Below the pieces are notes generated by a model, which saw only the letters and a program-made list of their open reading frames with translations, did not search any database and had not been told where the DNA came from. A stretch of DNA of 64,000 nucleotides from JBFMHP01 sp040752855 (GTDB taxonomy: Bacteria > Pseudomonadota > Gammaproteobacteria > RBG-16-57-12). The DNA is taken from the NCBI GenBank assembly GCA_040752855.1, contig JBFMHP010000023.1, forward strand, positions 1 to 64,000, in the 5' to 3' direction. Below are positions 52,878 to 60,438 of this stretch, piece by piece. How positions within the stretch are numbered: position 1 is the stretch's first letter; each line of letters starts with the position of its first letter. A program made the position numbers and the translations under genes.

Positions 52878-54041
52878 TTACCACCCAAAGCGCACGATGT
52901 CTCCGGGCTGGAGCTTGATGGCATCACCTTCAAGCTCACCAATCGAAAACAGCGGCTGCACCTTCCTGACCACCAAGGTGGCCAGCGGCGTTTCCTGTGA
53001 GCCCATGAAACGCCGCGGGCGGCCGTCGTCGACCGGGAGATCGGACTGGCGATAGGCCATCAGCACATCCCCCACCCGCACCAGCGAGGAAGCCCCGGCG
53101 TCGAAATAGATCTCGTTGCCGCTGGCGCGCACGATGCGTGCGGTAAACGGCAGCGGACTCAAATCCGCCACGACACCGCGCGCAAGCTTATCCAAGCCGG
53201 CATCCACCACACGACCATAATCAGTGCGCAGGAATTCGGCGCTGGCAAACGGCGGCTGCCTGGTGGCATTCAACCCCAAGTCCTCGATGGCATCATTGAT
53301 GCGCCGCTTGGAGATCACCGTACCCGACACGCCATCATAGACCGTTACATCCAGTTCGAGCCGGCGTGTCTTCTTAAACCAAGCGCTGCTGCCGCCCATA
53401 TCGCGGATCACACCGCCGATGATAAATTGCACGTCCAAGGCCTCGGCCAGCCGCACCACGGATTGCTGGAGATTGACCTCGACGCCTTCAACGGCATGCG
53501 GGCCCTCGGGATCGACGAGGTACTGGGTGCCGTCCACCGCAAGAATCCCGCCGGTATTTTCGATCCGTCGCAGCAGCTCGAACGGCAACTCAGTAGCAAC
53601 GCGCGGCAGATCGGCGATGTGGGTGCGGTTTAGTACCTGAAATTGCGTGACGGCGACCTTCTTGCGATAACGCGCCGCATTGCTGGGGACGCGCATCTTT
53701 TCCTCGACCACCTGGGCGCGAATCTTTACGTAGTAGATCTCTTCCTTGCTCCATTCCTTCAGCACCACCACGTCCTTGACCAGACCGGCCGCGCTCACAC
53801 GCGCGCTGTCGACCACCAGCTCATGGCCGTTGATCATCGAGGCCGAATCCACCAAGGCCGCCGACTGCAACAGCGCCTGACGGATCGCCTGCTGCACCGC
53901 CATTTCGCGCGCCTGCCCCACCGCACCGTTGCGGATCTGCGCGTAGCCCTCCGTTTCGAGCATACGCGCCTGAAGAGGCAGCGCCATGCCAAGCATGGCC
54001 AGAGCAGTGAGCACAATATGAAGGATTCGCCGCATCCGCAT
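52878..54041 (-). CDS. flgT: FlgT-like flagellar assembly protein
   Basis: A 387-residue secreted protein with a signal peptide (about 1-25, cleaved after LQAR or nearby). The N-terminal domain (EGYAQIRNGAVGQAREMAVQ, within residues 30-55) and following region fit FlgT. In Vibrio, FlgT builds the H ring around the basal body outer rings. The middle part (KVAVTQFQVLNRTHIADLP) and a small C-terminal barrel (about 320-387) complete the three-domain pattern. It starts 2 bases after the flgP stop. flgO, the third usual member, is not seen nearby. Confidence 0.8.
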   Translation of the reverse strand: MRMRRILHIVLTALAMLGMALPLQARMLETEGYAQIRNGAVGQAREMAVQQAIRQALLQSAALVDSASMINGHELVVDSARVSAAGLVKDVVVLKEWSKEEIYYVKIRAQVVEEKMRVPSNAARYRKKVAVTQFQVLNRTHIADLPRVATELPFELLRRIENTGGILAVDGTQYLVDPEGPHAVEGVEVNLQQSVVRLAEALDVQFIIGGVIRDMGGSSAWFKKTRRLELDVTVYDGVSGTVISKRRINDAIEDLGLNATRQPPFASAEFLRTDYGRVVDAGLDKLARGVVADLSPLPFTARIVRASGNEIYFDAGASSLVRVGDVLMAYRQSDLPVDDGRPRRFMGSQETPLATLVVRKVQPLFSIGELEGDAIKLQPGDIVRFGW

Positions 54042-54043
54042 GT

Positions 54044-54691
54044 TTAATGATCACTGAAGTAGAAATTGGCCTGGCTGTCAGAATTCGAGGCCTTGGCCTG
54101 CGCCGCCGATTCTTCAGCGATCACCGCGCCCTGCGCCGGGACGGAAGCACTTTCAGGAGGCACCACCAAAGCTTCTTTTCGATGTTCGAGGGCCTTGCGC
54201 AGGAAATCCTGATCCACCTGGGCCTCCACGATGGCCTCGTAATTGCCGTCTTTGTCCGGCATCACGCTCAACACGTTCGCGCCAATGACGAAGGCATCGA
54301 GCAAAACCTTGAACCGGTCCTGCTCCAGCACCATCTCGCCGACGGTCGATCCACCCCAGATCCGCAGACCTTGAATGCGCTCGGCCAGGGCGCGATAAGC
54401 GTCAAGTTTTGCCGCCCGCATGGCCATTAATCGCCGGTTGCCCTCCGGGTAATACTGCTTAGGCGGCGCGCCAAAGCCGCGCGCGGTGACCGTGATGGTC
54501 TCGACCTTCTTATTGTTTTCCGCTTCGATATAGAGCTTGCCGACCATCGCCTGCGCCTCTTGCAGCGGCGTCATCTCCTGCGCGTCGGTCGCCTTGTTCT
54601 CCTTGGCAACCCCACCGGCATTCACACACCCCGCCGCCACGCAACACGCGACGGCGACCACGATATTTCTGATTACTGTGTGCTCCATCAT
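54044..54691 (-). CDS. flgP: FlgP-like LPP20-family lipoprotein
   Basis: A 215-residue outer-membrane lipoprotein: signal with lipobox VAAGC (Cys at about 22). A domain then carries ITVTARGFGAPPK, RRLMAMRAAKLDAYRALAE and GSTVGEMVLEQDRFKVLLDA, typical of LPP20/FlgP. In Vibrio FlgP is needed with FlgT and FlgO for the flagellar outer ring. The Ala/Gln-rich tail is unusual in length. It is transcribed with flgT and diverges from the VWA-like gene. Confidence 0.8.
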   Translation of the reverse strand: MMEHTVIRNIVVAVACCVAAGCVNAGGVAKENKATDAQEMTPLQEAQAMVGKLYIEAENNKKVETITVTARGFGAPPKQYYPEGNRRLMAMRAAKLDAYRALAERIQGLRIWGGSTVGEMVLEQDRFKVLLDAFVIGANVLSVMPDKDGNYEAIVEAQVDQDFLRKALEHRKEALVVPPESASVPAQGAVIAEESAAQAKASNSDSQANFYFSDH

Positions 54692-54815
54692 TCACTCCCG
54701 CAGATATATAGCGTCTCGACTCAACTCTCCGCACGGCACGTACGATATAGCCATGAACGGTCATCTAGCGGCGAAAATGCAATTACCGTTCCAGAATCCA
54801 GTGACACACGCCTGC

Positions 54816-54831
54816 TGGTATGCAAATTGCT
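54816..54831 (+). promoter_or_regulatory. Sigma54 promoter of the VWA-like gene
   Basis: TGGTATGCAAATTGCT: GG at 54817-54818 and GC at 54829-54830, 10 bases apart. The -12 half TTGCT is perfect and the -24 half matches at TGG-A-G. Start predicted near 54842, 26 bases before the chosen ATG. The upstream ATG at 54820 lies inside this promoter and so cannot be the start. Confidence 0.6.
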
Positions 54832-54867
54832 TTTAATCCGCCATTGGACATATTTCGGACGCCCGAC

Positions 54868-55728
54868 ATGAAAATGAATCACGCTCGACTCTGTCTCCTC
54901 TTTGCGGTGTTGCTGACCACCCTGCCGGCCTCGGCCGTCGAACGCCTCGAAAGCTGCTACGACAAACTGGGCCTGCACAAACCCGACAACAATCTGGACA
55001 AGGCCCTGTACATCATCATCGATCAAACCATGCCGCTCACAGCAGAGATGCGCAAGAACCTCAGCAGTCTCGTCGCCGACTGGCCGCGCCCCGGCGAGCG
55101 GGTAAAGATCGCGCGTTTCTCGGCCAACACGCGCGGGCAATACAATGAACTGATCTTCGATGCCATCCTCGACGACACACCGAGCGAGGAATATCTCTAC
55201 CACCTGCGCGACGAGGACAATACCCACCTGCTCGCCTGCATGAAGCAGCGGAATCAAGAGATCCAGCAGGCGTTCAGTGGCGCCCTCAATAAAGGAATGG
55301 CGCTGATCGACACATCACTGCCGAAGACCGAGATCTTATATGCCTTGAAGCAGATCTCCGGCGCGATACTCGATGATGGAATTTCCGACAAGACCGTACT
55401 GATCGTCACCGACGGCATGGAAAACGGCGAATTCGCCAGCTTCTACAAACGTCGCGCCGGCGTTGGCAAAGTGAGCCGGGAAAAGATGCTGGAAATACTA
55501 AAAAAGAATAATCTCCACGCCGACTGGCGCGGCGCCAAGGTCTACATGTTCGGCTTGGGCAATATGCGCGACACCAAGCTCCTCATCACACCCACGCAAC
55601 TGGAAAGCCTGCGCAAGACCTGGGAAGCTTATTTTCATGCAAGCAACGGCAATGTGCGGCAGTTGGGAACACCGGCGATACTGCTCAGCAATCTGCGGGA
55701 AGTCACCTCGGCGGCGGCTGCGCCTTGA
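54868..55728 (+). CDS. Secreted protein with von Willebrand A-like fold
   Basis: A 286-residue protein with a signal peptide (MKMNHARLCLLFAVLLTTL, cleaved near SAVE). The mature part has a VWA-like core: LYIIIDQTMPLT on the first strand, where VWA domains carry DxSxS (here D-Q-T-M-P, so the metal site is degenerate), and VLIVTDGMENGEFASF in the later strand. Cys in ESCYDK and LLACMK could pair. Function unknown. It is divergent from flgP-flgT and has a sigma54 promoter, so a flagellar or surface role is possible. Its last 44 codons are duplicated just downstream. Confidence 0.75.
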   Translation: MKMNHARLCLLFAVLLTTLPASAVERLESCYDKLGLHKPDNNLDKALYIIIDQTMPLTAEMRKNLSSLVADWPRPGERVKIARFSANTRGQYNELIFDAILDDTPSEEYLYHLRDEDNTHLLACMKQRNQEIQQAFSGALNKGMALIDTSLPKTEILYALKQISGAILDDGISDKTVLIVTDGMENGEFASFYKRRAGVGKVSREKMLEILKKNNLHADWRGAKVYMFGLGNMRDTKLLITPTQLESLRKTWEAYFHASNGNVRQLGTPAILLSNLREVTSAAAAP

Positions 55729-55744
55729 ACATTTTGATAACTTC

Positions 55745-55777
55745 GATCGATGCGGTTCGTGCCTCACCGCATCCTAC
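55745..55777 (-). repeat. RAYT-associated REP, copy 1
   Basis: On the minus strand it starts with the tetranucleotide GTAG and folds by GATGCGGT/ACCGCATC around a nine-base loop. It lies 16 bases after the VWA-like stop. Confidence 0.85.
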
Positions 55778-55908
55778 AACTGGAAAGCCTGCGCAAGACC
55801 TGGGAAGCTTATTTTCATGCAAGCAACGGCAATGTGCGGCAGCTGGGAACACCGGCGATATTGCTCAGCAATCTGCGGGAAGTCACCTCGGCAGCGGCTG
55901 CGCCTTGA
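55777..55908 (+). pseudogene. Duplicated C-terminal fragment of the VWA-like gene
   Basis: Encodes the same ending as the intact gene (LESLRKTWEAYFHASNGN through TSAAAAP) and the same TGA stop, but has no start codon or ribosome site of its own. It is a remnant of the tandem duplication and presumably not translated. Confidence 0.8.
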
Positions 55909-55925
55909 ACATTTTAGATATTTTC

Positions 55926-55958
55926 AATCGATGCGGTTCGTGCCTCACCGCACCCTAC
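55926..55958 (-). repeat. RAYT-associated REP, copy 2
   Basis: Second copy, carried in the tandem duplication. It differs from copy 1 by A for G at its distal end and C for T in the stem, which weakens one pair. Confidence 0.85.
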
Positions 55959-56072
55959 AGCGCTTAACTGGAGGAATATTTGAAATTATTATAATTAATT
56001 TACTCATTGAGCCAGTAGTTAATTCTATTGTAGCTCGCATGAAAAAATCATCACTTGGCTAGGAAGCAAATT

Positions 56073-56324
56073 ATGGAGCGTAATATCCCTAGAGCGATTA
56101 TCAGTTTCTTTTTAGGGGTGGGTAGCTTTTTATGGGCAATCTACGAGATGAATATTGGGAGATTATGTATATCTTCGTCTCGTAATAGTAATTGTTTTAT
56201 TGAGATATCCAGACCTGAAAATCCTGCGCTGTTTTGGTTAAATATATTAATACTTTTTTTGATATCGATTGCTTGTTTTTATAGAGGTGTTAAATATATC
56301 AAATCTGGGTCTTCGCGTAATTGA
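56073..56324 (+). CDS. Small AT-rich two-helix membrane protein, unknown
   Basis: An 83-residue protein with two hydrophobic segments (about 8-24, IISFFLGVGSFLWAIYE, and 54-72, LFWLNILILFLISIACFY). Between them is a loop with two Cys, and the tail is basic. AGGAAG lies 6 bases before the ATG at 56073; a TTG at 56055 is less likely. The DNA from about 55970 to 56320 is strikingly AT-rich against a GC-rich background, which suggests transfer. It sits inside the REP/RAYT patch. I do not recognise a family. Confidence 0.6.
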   Translation: MERNIPRAIISFFLGVGSFLWAIYEMNIGRLCISSSRNSNCFIEISRPENPALFWLNILILFLISIACFYRGVKYIKSGSSRN

Positions 56325-56328
56325 GCGC

Positions 56329-56362
56329 GTAGGATGCGGTGAGGAAACGAACCGCATCGATC
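56329..56362 (+). repeat. RAYT-associated REP, copy 3 (inverted)
   Basis: Plus-strand GTAGGATGCGGTGAGG head, loop one base longer than in copy 1. It lies 5 bases after the small membrane protein stop and about 100 bases beyond the RAYT gene end. It is in opposite orientation to copies 1, 2, 4 and 5. Confidence 0.85.
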
Positions 56363-56463
56363 GTGGCCATTCACTCCGCCCCTGCAATAACAACCCTTTC
56401 ACCGCCACCCCAATCCAACGCATATACGCCCCTCGCGACATACCGGTGAAAACTCGAATGCGG

Positions 56464-56901
56464 CTAATCGGCTACTTGTTGCACGTAGCCGTGTTTCACT
56501 GGGTTCCCATGGATATAATCGACATGGCGCGCACAGTCCTCTTCATTCCGTATGCAATGCTCCCAAAATCGGCGTTGCCATATGCCGCGTTCGCCACGCT
56601 TGATGCGGCTCTCAGAACGCCGCTCGCCTTGCGCCAGGGACCGAGAGAAATTCGCCTTGATCAAACCCCACCGCGTCGAATAGTCGGCATCGCCTTCGGG
56701 CAGCGACCAGACACAGTGCAGATGGTCGGGTAGCACAACCACTGCGTCCATGCGGAAGGGATGCCGCTCGCGCACCACTCGAAATGCCGACCGCAATGCG
56801 TCGATTCTCTCTACTAACAAGCCGTTGCCACGTCGCTCGGCGAGTCCCACCGTGAAAAACCATGTAGCGCCTGGCACACGTACACGACGATATTCAGTCA
56901 T
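56464..56901 (-). CDS. REP-associated tyrosine transposase (RAYT)
   Basis: A 145-residue Y1-type HUH single-strand nuclease, the domesticated relative of IS200/IS605 transposases that processes REP sequences. The HUH motif is HLH in VVLPDHLHCVWSLPEGD. The catalytic Tyr is probably that in HVDYIHGNPVKHGYV. GIWQRRFWEHCIR is the usual family signature. Inverted REP copies 3 and 4 flank it, which strongly supports the assignment. AGGAGAG precedes the ATG. It appears intact. Confidence 0.92.
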   Translation of the reverse strand: MTEYRRVRVPGATWFFTVGLAERRGNGLLVERIDALRSAFRVVRERHPFRMDAVVVLPDHLHCVWSLPEGDADYSTRWGLIKANFSRSLAQGERRSESRIKRGERGIWQRRFWEHCIRNEEDCARHVDYIHGNPVKHGYVQQVAD

Positions 56902-56932
56902 CGGACTCTCTCCTTGTCTCTTGTTTGTTCAC

Positions 56933-56965
56933 GATCGATGCGGTTCGTGCCGCACCGCATCCTAC
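56933..56965 (-). repeat. RAYT-associated REP, copy 4
   Basis: Lies 32 bases upstream of the RAYT start; together with copy 3 it flanks the RAYT gene by inverted REPs. The loop has one change (GCCGC for GCCTC). Between copies 4 and 5 is a further inverted repeat, TGCAGTGAAG (56980-56989) and CTTCACTGCA (57055-57064), with no coding frame in the gap. Confidence 0.85.
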
Positions 56966-57079
56966 GACGTTCAGCAACCTGCAGTGAAGTACCTTGACCG
57001 CGGCCGCACCATAAACATTTGCCCGCAGGCGCTTCGCTTATTGTCCTACGAGATCTTCACTGCACGGGGTGATAATCTC

Positions 57080-57112
57080 GATCGATGCGGTTCGTGCCTC
57101 ACCGCATCCTAC
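57080..57112 (-). repeat. RAYT-associated REP, copy 5, overlapping the tusA-like stop
   Basis: Identical to copy 1. Its GTAG head contains the TAG stop codon of the tusA-like gene (57111-57109), so the REP is fused to the gene end. Confidence 0.85.
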
Positions 57113-57366
57113 CCTTGGGGCGGCACGTCACGGCGCTTTTCAAGCAGGAAATGAAACTCGGCGCCCTCTTCCCACGCTCGGATAAGCGCATGGCCGGTCA
57201 TCCGGGAGAAAGCGGGGAAGTCCTTGGCGGAGCCTGGGTCGGTGGCGATCACGTGCAGGACCTGGCCTGGCTGCATCGCCGACAGGGCCTTCTTGGTACG
57301 CAGGATGGGCAAGGGACAATCGAGCCCTCTGGCGTCGAGTTCTTGATCAAAATCTTCCATCATCAC
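57109..57366 (-). CDS. TusA/SirA-family sulfur carrier
   Basis: An 85-residue TusA-fold protein with the active Cys in LDARGLDCPLPILRTKKAL (CPxP). It carries persulfide sulfur for tRNA thiolation or, in sulfur oxidisers, for cytoplasmic sulfur oxidation. The position is next to bepA, not beside dsr or hdr genes, so its pathway is not fixed. Three Met codons in a row open the frame. The stop codon lies within REP copy 5. Confidence 0.85.
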   Translation of the reverse strand: MMMEDFDQELDARGLDCPLPILRTKKALSAMQPGQVLHVIATDPGSAKDFPAFSRMTGHALIRAWEEGAEFHFLLEKRRDVPPQG

Positions 57367-57452
57367 CTCGTATGGAACCTTAAAGCGGAAATCTCATCAA
57401 ACTGTGGCGAGGCGCGCTAGGCGCGTCTCAACCGCTTGCATTTGCAAAAACA

Positions 57453-57480
57453 AAACCTTATATAGGTTTGAGGGTATAAT
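57453..57480 (+). promoter_or_regulatory. Palindrome and -10 element upstream of bepA
   Basis: AAACCT-TATAT-AGGTTT (57453-57469) is a perfect 6+6 palindrome directly before TATAAT (57475-57480), 60 bases from the bepA ATG. It covers the usual -35 position, so it could be a repressor or activator site acting on bepA and perhaps on the divergent tusA-like gene. Confidence 0.4.
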
Positions 57481-57540
57481 ACCGTTTACTTCATCGGCAA
57501 GAATCTTACCTCGATCCGCCGATTAATCTTCAGAGAGTTA

Positions 57541-59013
57541 ATGAAAGCCTACCGTTTTTCCTCGCGCCTACTCGGCATTCTTCTGTGCCTGTCGTACTGT
57601 CTCGTCATTCCCGGACTGGCGCAGGCGGAGTTTGACGCGCAAAACGAATTACCCGACATCGGCAGCTCTTCCGATACCGTGCTTTCGATACAGGAGGAGC
57701 GCCGGCTCGGCGAGATGTTCATGCGCAATGTGCAGCGCTCGGCCGAGATCGTCGATGATCCCGAGGTGGAGCTCTACATCCAGGGGCTGGGCCAGCGGCT
57801 GGTGTCCTACCTGCCCTCGATCCCCTATGACTTTCATTTCTTTGTCATCGATGCGGCGGAGATCAATGCCTTTGCCGTGCCGGGCGGTTATGTGGGGATC
57901 AACAGCGGCTTGATCCTGGCGGCGGAGACCGAGAACGAACTCGCCTCGGTGGTGGCCCATGAAATCGCCCACGTCAGCCAGCGGCATATCAGCCGGAGCT
58001 TCGAGAAGAACCAGCGCGTTTCGCTGACCACCATGGCCTCGATCATCGCGGCCATCCTGCTTTCCGGGCAAGGCGGCGATGCGAGTCTCGCGGCCCTGTC
58101 CACGGGCATGGCCACCGGGTATCAGGCCCAACTCAATTTCACGCGCGCGCATGAAAAGGAGGCTGACCGTGTCGGCATCCAATTGATGGCCGAGTCCGGC
58201 TATGATCCGCGCGGCATGCCGCAGTTCTTTGAAAAACTCCAACAGCAGTCGCGTTACTCCACCACAGGGCTGCCCGAGATCCTCATGACCCACCCGGTCA
58301 CGGTCTCGCGGATCTCCGACTCCACCAACCGGGCCGAGCAGTATCCCAAGCGCGGCAATGTCGATCACATCAGCTTCCAGTTGATCAAGCAGAAGTTCAA
58401 GGTCAACAGCGCGAAGAACATCCGGCAGACCCTCAAGGAATATGCCGATCTGACGCAGAAAAATCCCAGCTCGCCCCAGTTATACGGCTATGCGCTGGCG
58501 CTCACCCAGGCCTTGGAATTCAGCCAGGCCGAGGCGATATTGCAGAAACTGATCGAACGGGAGGGTGAGCGTTCCGAGTTTCTCCTCGCCCTGGCGGCCT
58601 GCCAGGCGGAGCAGGCGGGCGATGCTAAAAAGGCCGCTGCCAAAACCTATGAAACCGCGCTCAAGATCTACCCGAACCACAAGGCCGTCGTCATGGCCTA
58701 TGGGGATTACCTGCTCAAGAGCGGCCATGAGCCCAAGGCCCGGTCGCTGCTGGAAGACTACATGCGGCAAACCGCTCCCACCGCCAATGTGTATGAGCTG
58801 CGGGCGCGCATCGAGGACCGCCTGGGCAATCAGGCCGAATCGCATGCGGCCATGGCCGAGGCCTATTTCCTGACGGGGATGACCGGCAACGCCATCGAGC
58901 AGCTCGAATTCGCGCTCAAGAAACTCGGCGAGAATCCCTTCCGCCGCCCCGGCCTGGAAAAACGCCTCGAGGAATTGAAGCAGATCGCCTTGCAGGATAA
59001 AAAGGAGCAATGA
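57541..59013 (+). CDS. bepA: BepA-like periplasmic M48 metalloprotease with TPR domain
   Basis: Periplasmic protease/chaperone that in E. coli monitors outer-membrane protein assembly, notably LptD. The 490-residue protein has a signal peptide (about 1-29), the M48 zinc motif VVAHEIAHVSQRHISRS, the third ligand region HEKEADRVGIQL, and C-terminal tetratricopeptide repeats (about 310-480). Length matches BepA/YfgC. The lptFG genes lie 2 kb downstream, a functional but not operonic neighbour. Confidence 0.92.
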   Translation: MKAYRFSSRLLGILLCLSYCLVIPGLAQAEFDAQNELPDIGSSSDTVLSIQEERRLGEMFMRNVQRSAEIVDDPEVELYIQGLGQRLVSYLPSIPYDFHFFVIDAAEINAFAVPGGYVGINSGLILAAETENELASVVAHEIAHVSQRHISRSFEKNQRVSLTTMASIIAAILLSGQGGDASLAALSTGMATGYQAQLNFTRAHEKEADRVGIQLMAESGYDPRGMPQFFEKLQQQSRYSTTGLPEILMTHPVTVSRISDSTNRAEQYPKRGNVDHISFQLIKQKFKVNSAKNIRQTLKEYADLTQKNPSSPQLYGYALALTQALEFSQAEAILQKLIEREGERSEFLLALAACQAEQAGDAKKAAAKTYETALKIYPNHKAVVMAYGDYLLKSGHEPKARSLLEDYMRQTAPTANVYELRARIEDRLGNQAESHAAMAEAYFLTGMTGNAIEQLEFALKKLGENPFRRPGLEKRLEELKQIALQDKKEQ

Positions 59014-59089
59014 GGCCCGGGCAGTGTTTCGCCCGGCCATTCGTGGTTATAATCCCGGGCTACCACAATCGCACGGCCACTCCGAAACG

Positions 59090-59569
59090 ATGATGCAACA
59101 ATTTCTGATACGAATGCCGCTGGTCTTCCTCGCGCTGTGCGCGTGCTTGACGCAGGCGCACGCCGCCGAGGCGGTCAATATCAAACTCGAGGAGCTGGCC
59201 GCGCCCGCGAAGAGCGCGCCGGCGCCGACCACGCCCTCCGCCGCTTCCGCGCCCGAAAAATCGGCCGAGAAGAAGCCGAAACCGCCGCACGAAGGCGAAC
59301 GCATCGCCTTCGACGCAAAACGCGGCAATTGCCTGGCCTGCCATGAAATCGGCGCGGGGAAAAACGCGGGGAACATCGGCCCGGCACTGATCGATCTCCA
59401 GCGCAAATACCCAAAGGAAGAACAGTTGCTCGCCTATCTCCGGGATGCCTCCGCGCAGAATCCGCGGACCATCATGCCGCCCTACGGCAAGCATCGTCTT
59501 CTCACCGAGGAAGAGATGAAACTGATCGCCGAATATTTGTATACACTCACCAGCGCGCCTGACAAATGA
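59090..59569 (+). CDS. soxX: SoxX: sulfur oxidation cytochrome c subunit
   Basis: Small subunit of the SoxXA cytochrome that attaches thiosulfate to SoxY. The 159-residue protein has a signal peptide, an Ala/Pro/Lys linker, the haem motif CLACH in GNCLACHEIGAG, the family line AGNIGPALIDLQ, and Met ligand region TIMPPYGKHRLLT. Two adjacent ATG codons (59090, 59093) begin it; the frame from 59024 adds a non-signal segment and is rejected. It overlaps soxA by ATGA. Confidence 0.9.
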   Translation: MMQQFLIRMPLVFLALCACLTQAHAAEAVNIKLEELAAPAKSAPAPTTPSAASAPEKSAEKKPKPPHEGERIAFDAKRGNCLACHEIGAGKNAGNIGPALIDLQRKYPKEEQLLAYLRDASAQNPRTIMPPYGKHRLLTEEEMKLIAEYLYTLTSAPDK

Positions 59570-60438
59570 GCTCACGGGGACTTCTCGCCATCATGCACAA
59601 ACCCGCCGCCCGATCACTGTTCGCTGTACTGTTCTGCATGGGTGTTGGACTCGCGCCGACAGCGCATGCCGATGTCGCCGGCGAGCTGGCGCGCTTTCAG
59701 GAATACTTCTTGAACAAACACCCTGATCTACCACTGGCCAAATATGCCGATGGCGCCTTCGCCTTGCAGCCTAACGGCGCTGAAGAGCTGGCGGCCTTGC
59801 GCAGGTCCGTATCGCTGGAAAATATTATTAAGCGCGGCCGCGCGCTCTATGCCGCACCGTTTGCCAACGGCAAGGGCTACGCCGCTTGTTTCCGCAGCAA
59901 CGGCTTGGGCATCGCCACGGATTACCCGTATTACGACGTGCTTGCGCGCGAAGTGAAGACCTTCGAGATGGAGATCAACGAGTGCCGGACGCGCCACGGC
60001 GAGCCGCCCTATGCCTACGGCGGCGCCGAGATGACCGCCCTGCTCGCCTACCTCACCGAGACCTCGCGCAAGAACATCATCACCGTCGTGATCCCGGACA
60101 ATCCCGACGCCTTGGCCGCCTTCGAAAAGGGCAAGCAGTTTTTCTTCGCCCGGCGCGGCAAATGGAATGTCGCCTGCGCCCACTGCCACATGGAATATGA
60201 CGGCAAGCGCCTGGGTGACAAGACCCTCAGCCCCGCGCTGGGCATCACCAGCTACTTCCCCGCGTACTATGGACAGTGGTCCGAGGTCGGCACCCTGCAC
60301 CGCCGCTTCAGTGACTGCATGGCCCGGATCGGCGCCAAGCCCTTCCCGGCGCAAAGCGAGGAATACCGCAATCTCGAATTCTTCCTCGGCTTCATGAGCA
60401 ACGGCGTGCCGCTGAGCGGGCCGGATGTGAGACCCTGA
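59566..60438 (+). CDS. soxA: SoxA: L-cysteine S-thiosulfotransferase subunit, monohaem type
   Basis: Catalytic subunit of SoxXA. The 290-residue protein has a signal peptide (cleaved near AHAD). Only one haem motif is present, CAHCH (in the C-terminal half). The first-haem region reads GYAACFRSNGLG with no CxxCH, so this is the monohaem type known from several sulfur oxidisers. The active-site Cys is probably in RRFSDCMARIGAKP, and EEYRNLEFFLGFMSNG is the family ending. No soxYZ or soxB follow; an RDD protein comes next with a one-base overlap. Confidence 0.9.
   Translation: MSSRGLLAIMHKPAARSLFAVLFCMGVGLAPTAHADVAGELARFQEYFLNKHPDLPLAKYADGAFALQPNGAEELAALRRSVSLENIIKRGRALYAAPFANGKGYAACFRSNGLGIATDYPYYDVLAREVKTFEMEINECRTRHGEPPYAYGGAEMTALLAYLTETSRKNIITVVIPDNPDALAAFEKGKQFFFARRGKWNVACAHCHMEYDGKRLGDKTLSPALGITSYFPAYYGQWSEVGTLHRRFSDCMARIGAKPFPAQSEEYRNLEFFLGFMSNGVPLSGPDVRP

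Larger units (their letters stand above)
55597..55957 (+). repeat. Tandem duplication of about 180 bases: gene 3' end plus REP
   Basis: The unit at 55597-55776 (last codons of the VWA-like gene, stop and REP) is repeated at 55777-55957. I count three substitutions in the coding part and a few changes plus one extra base after the stop. The junction lies exactly at the CTAC (GTAG head) of the first REP. The low divergence suggests a fairly recent event. Confidence 0.9.

Noticed and set aside
54820..54867. Upstream start for the VWA-like gene at 54820
   Set aside because: That ATG lies within the sigma54 -24/-12 element; the signal peptide begins at 54868.
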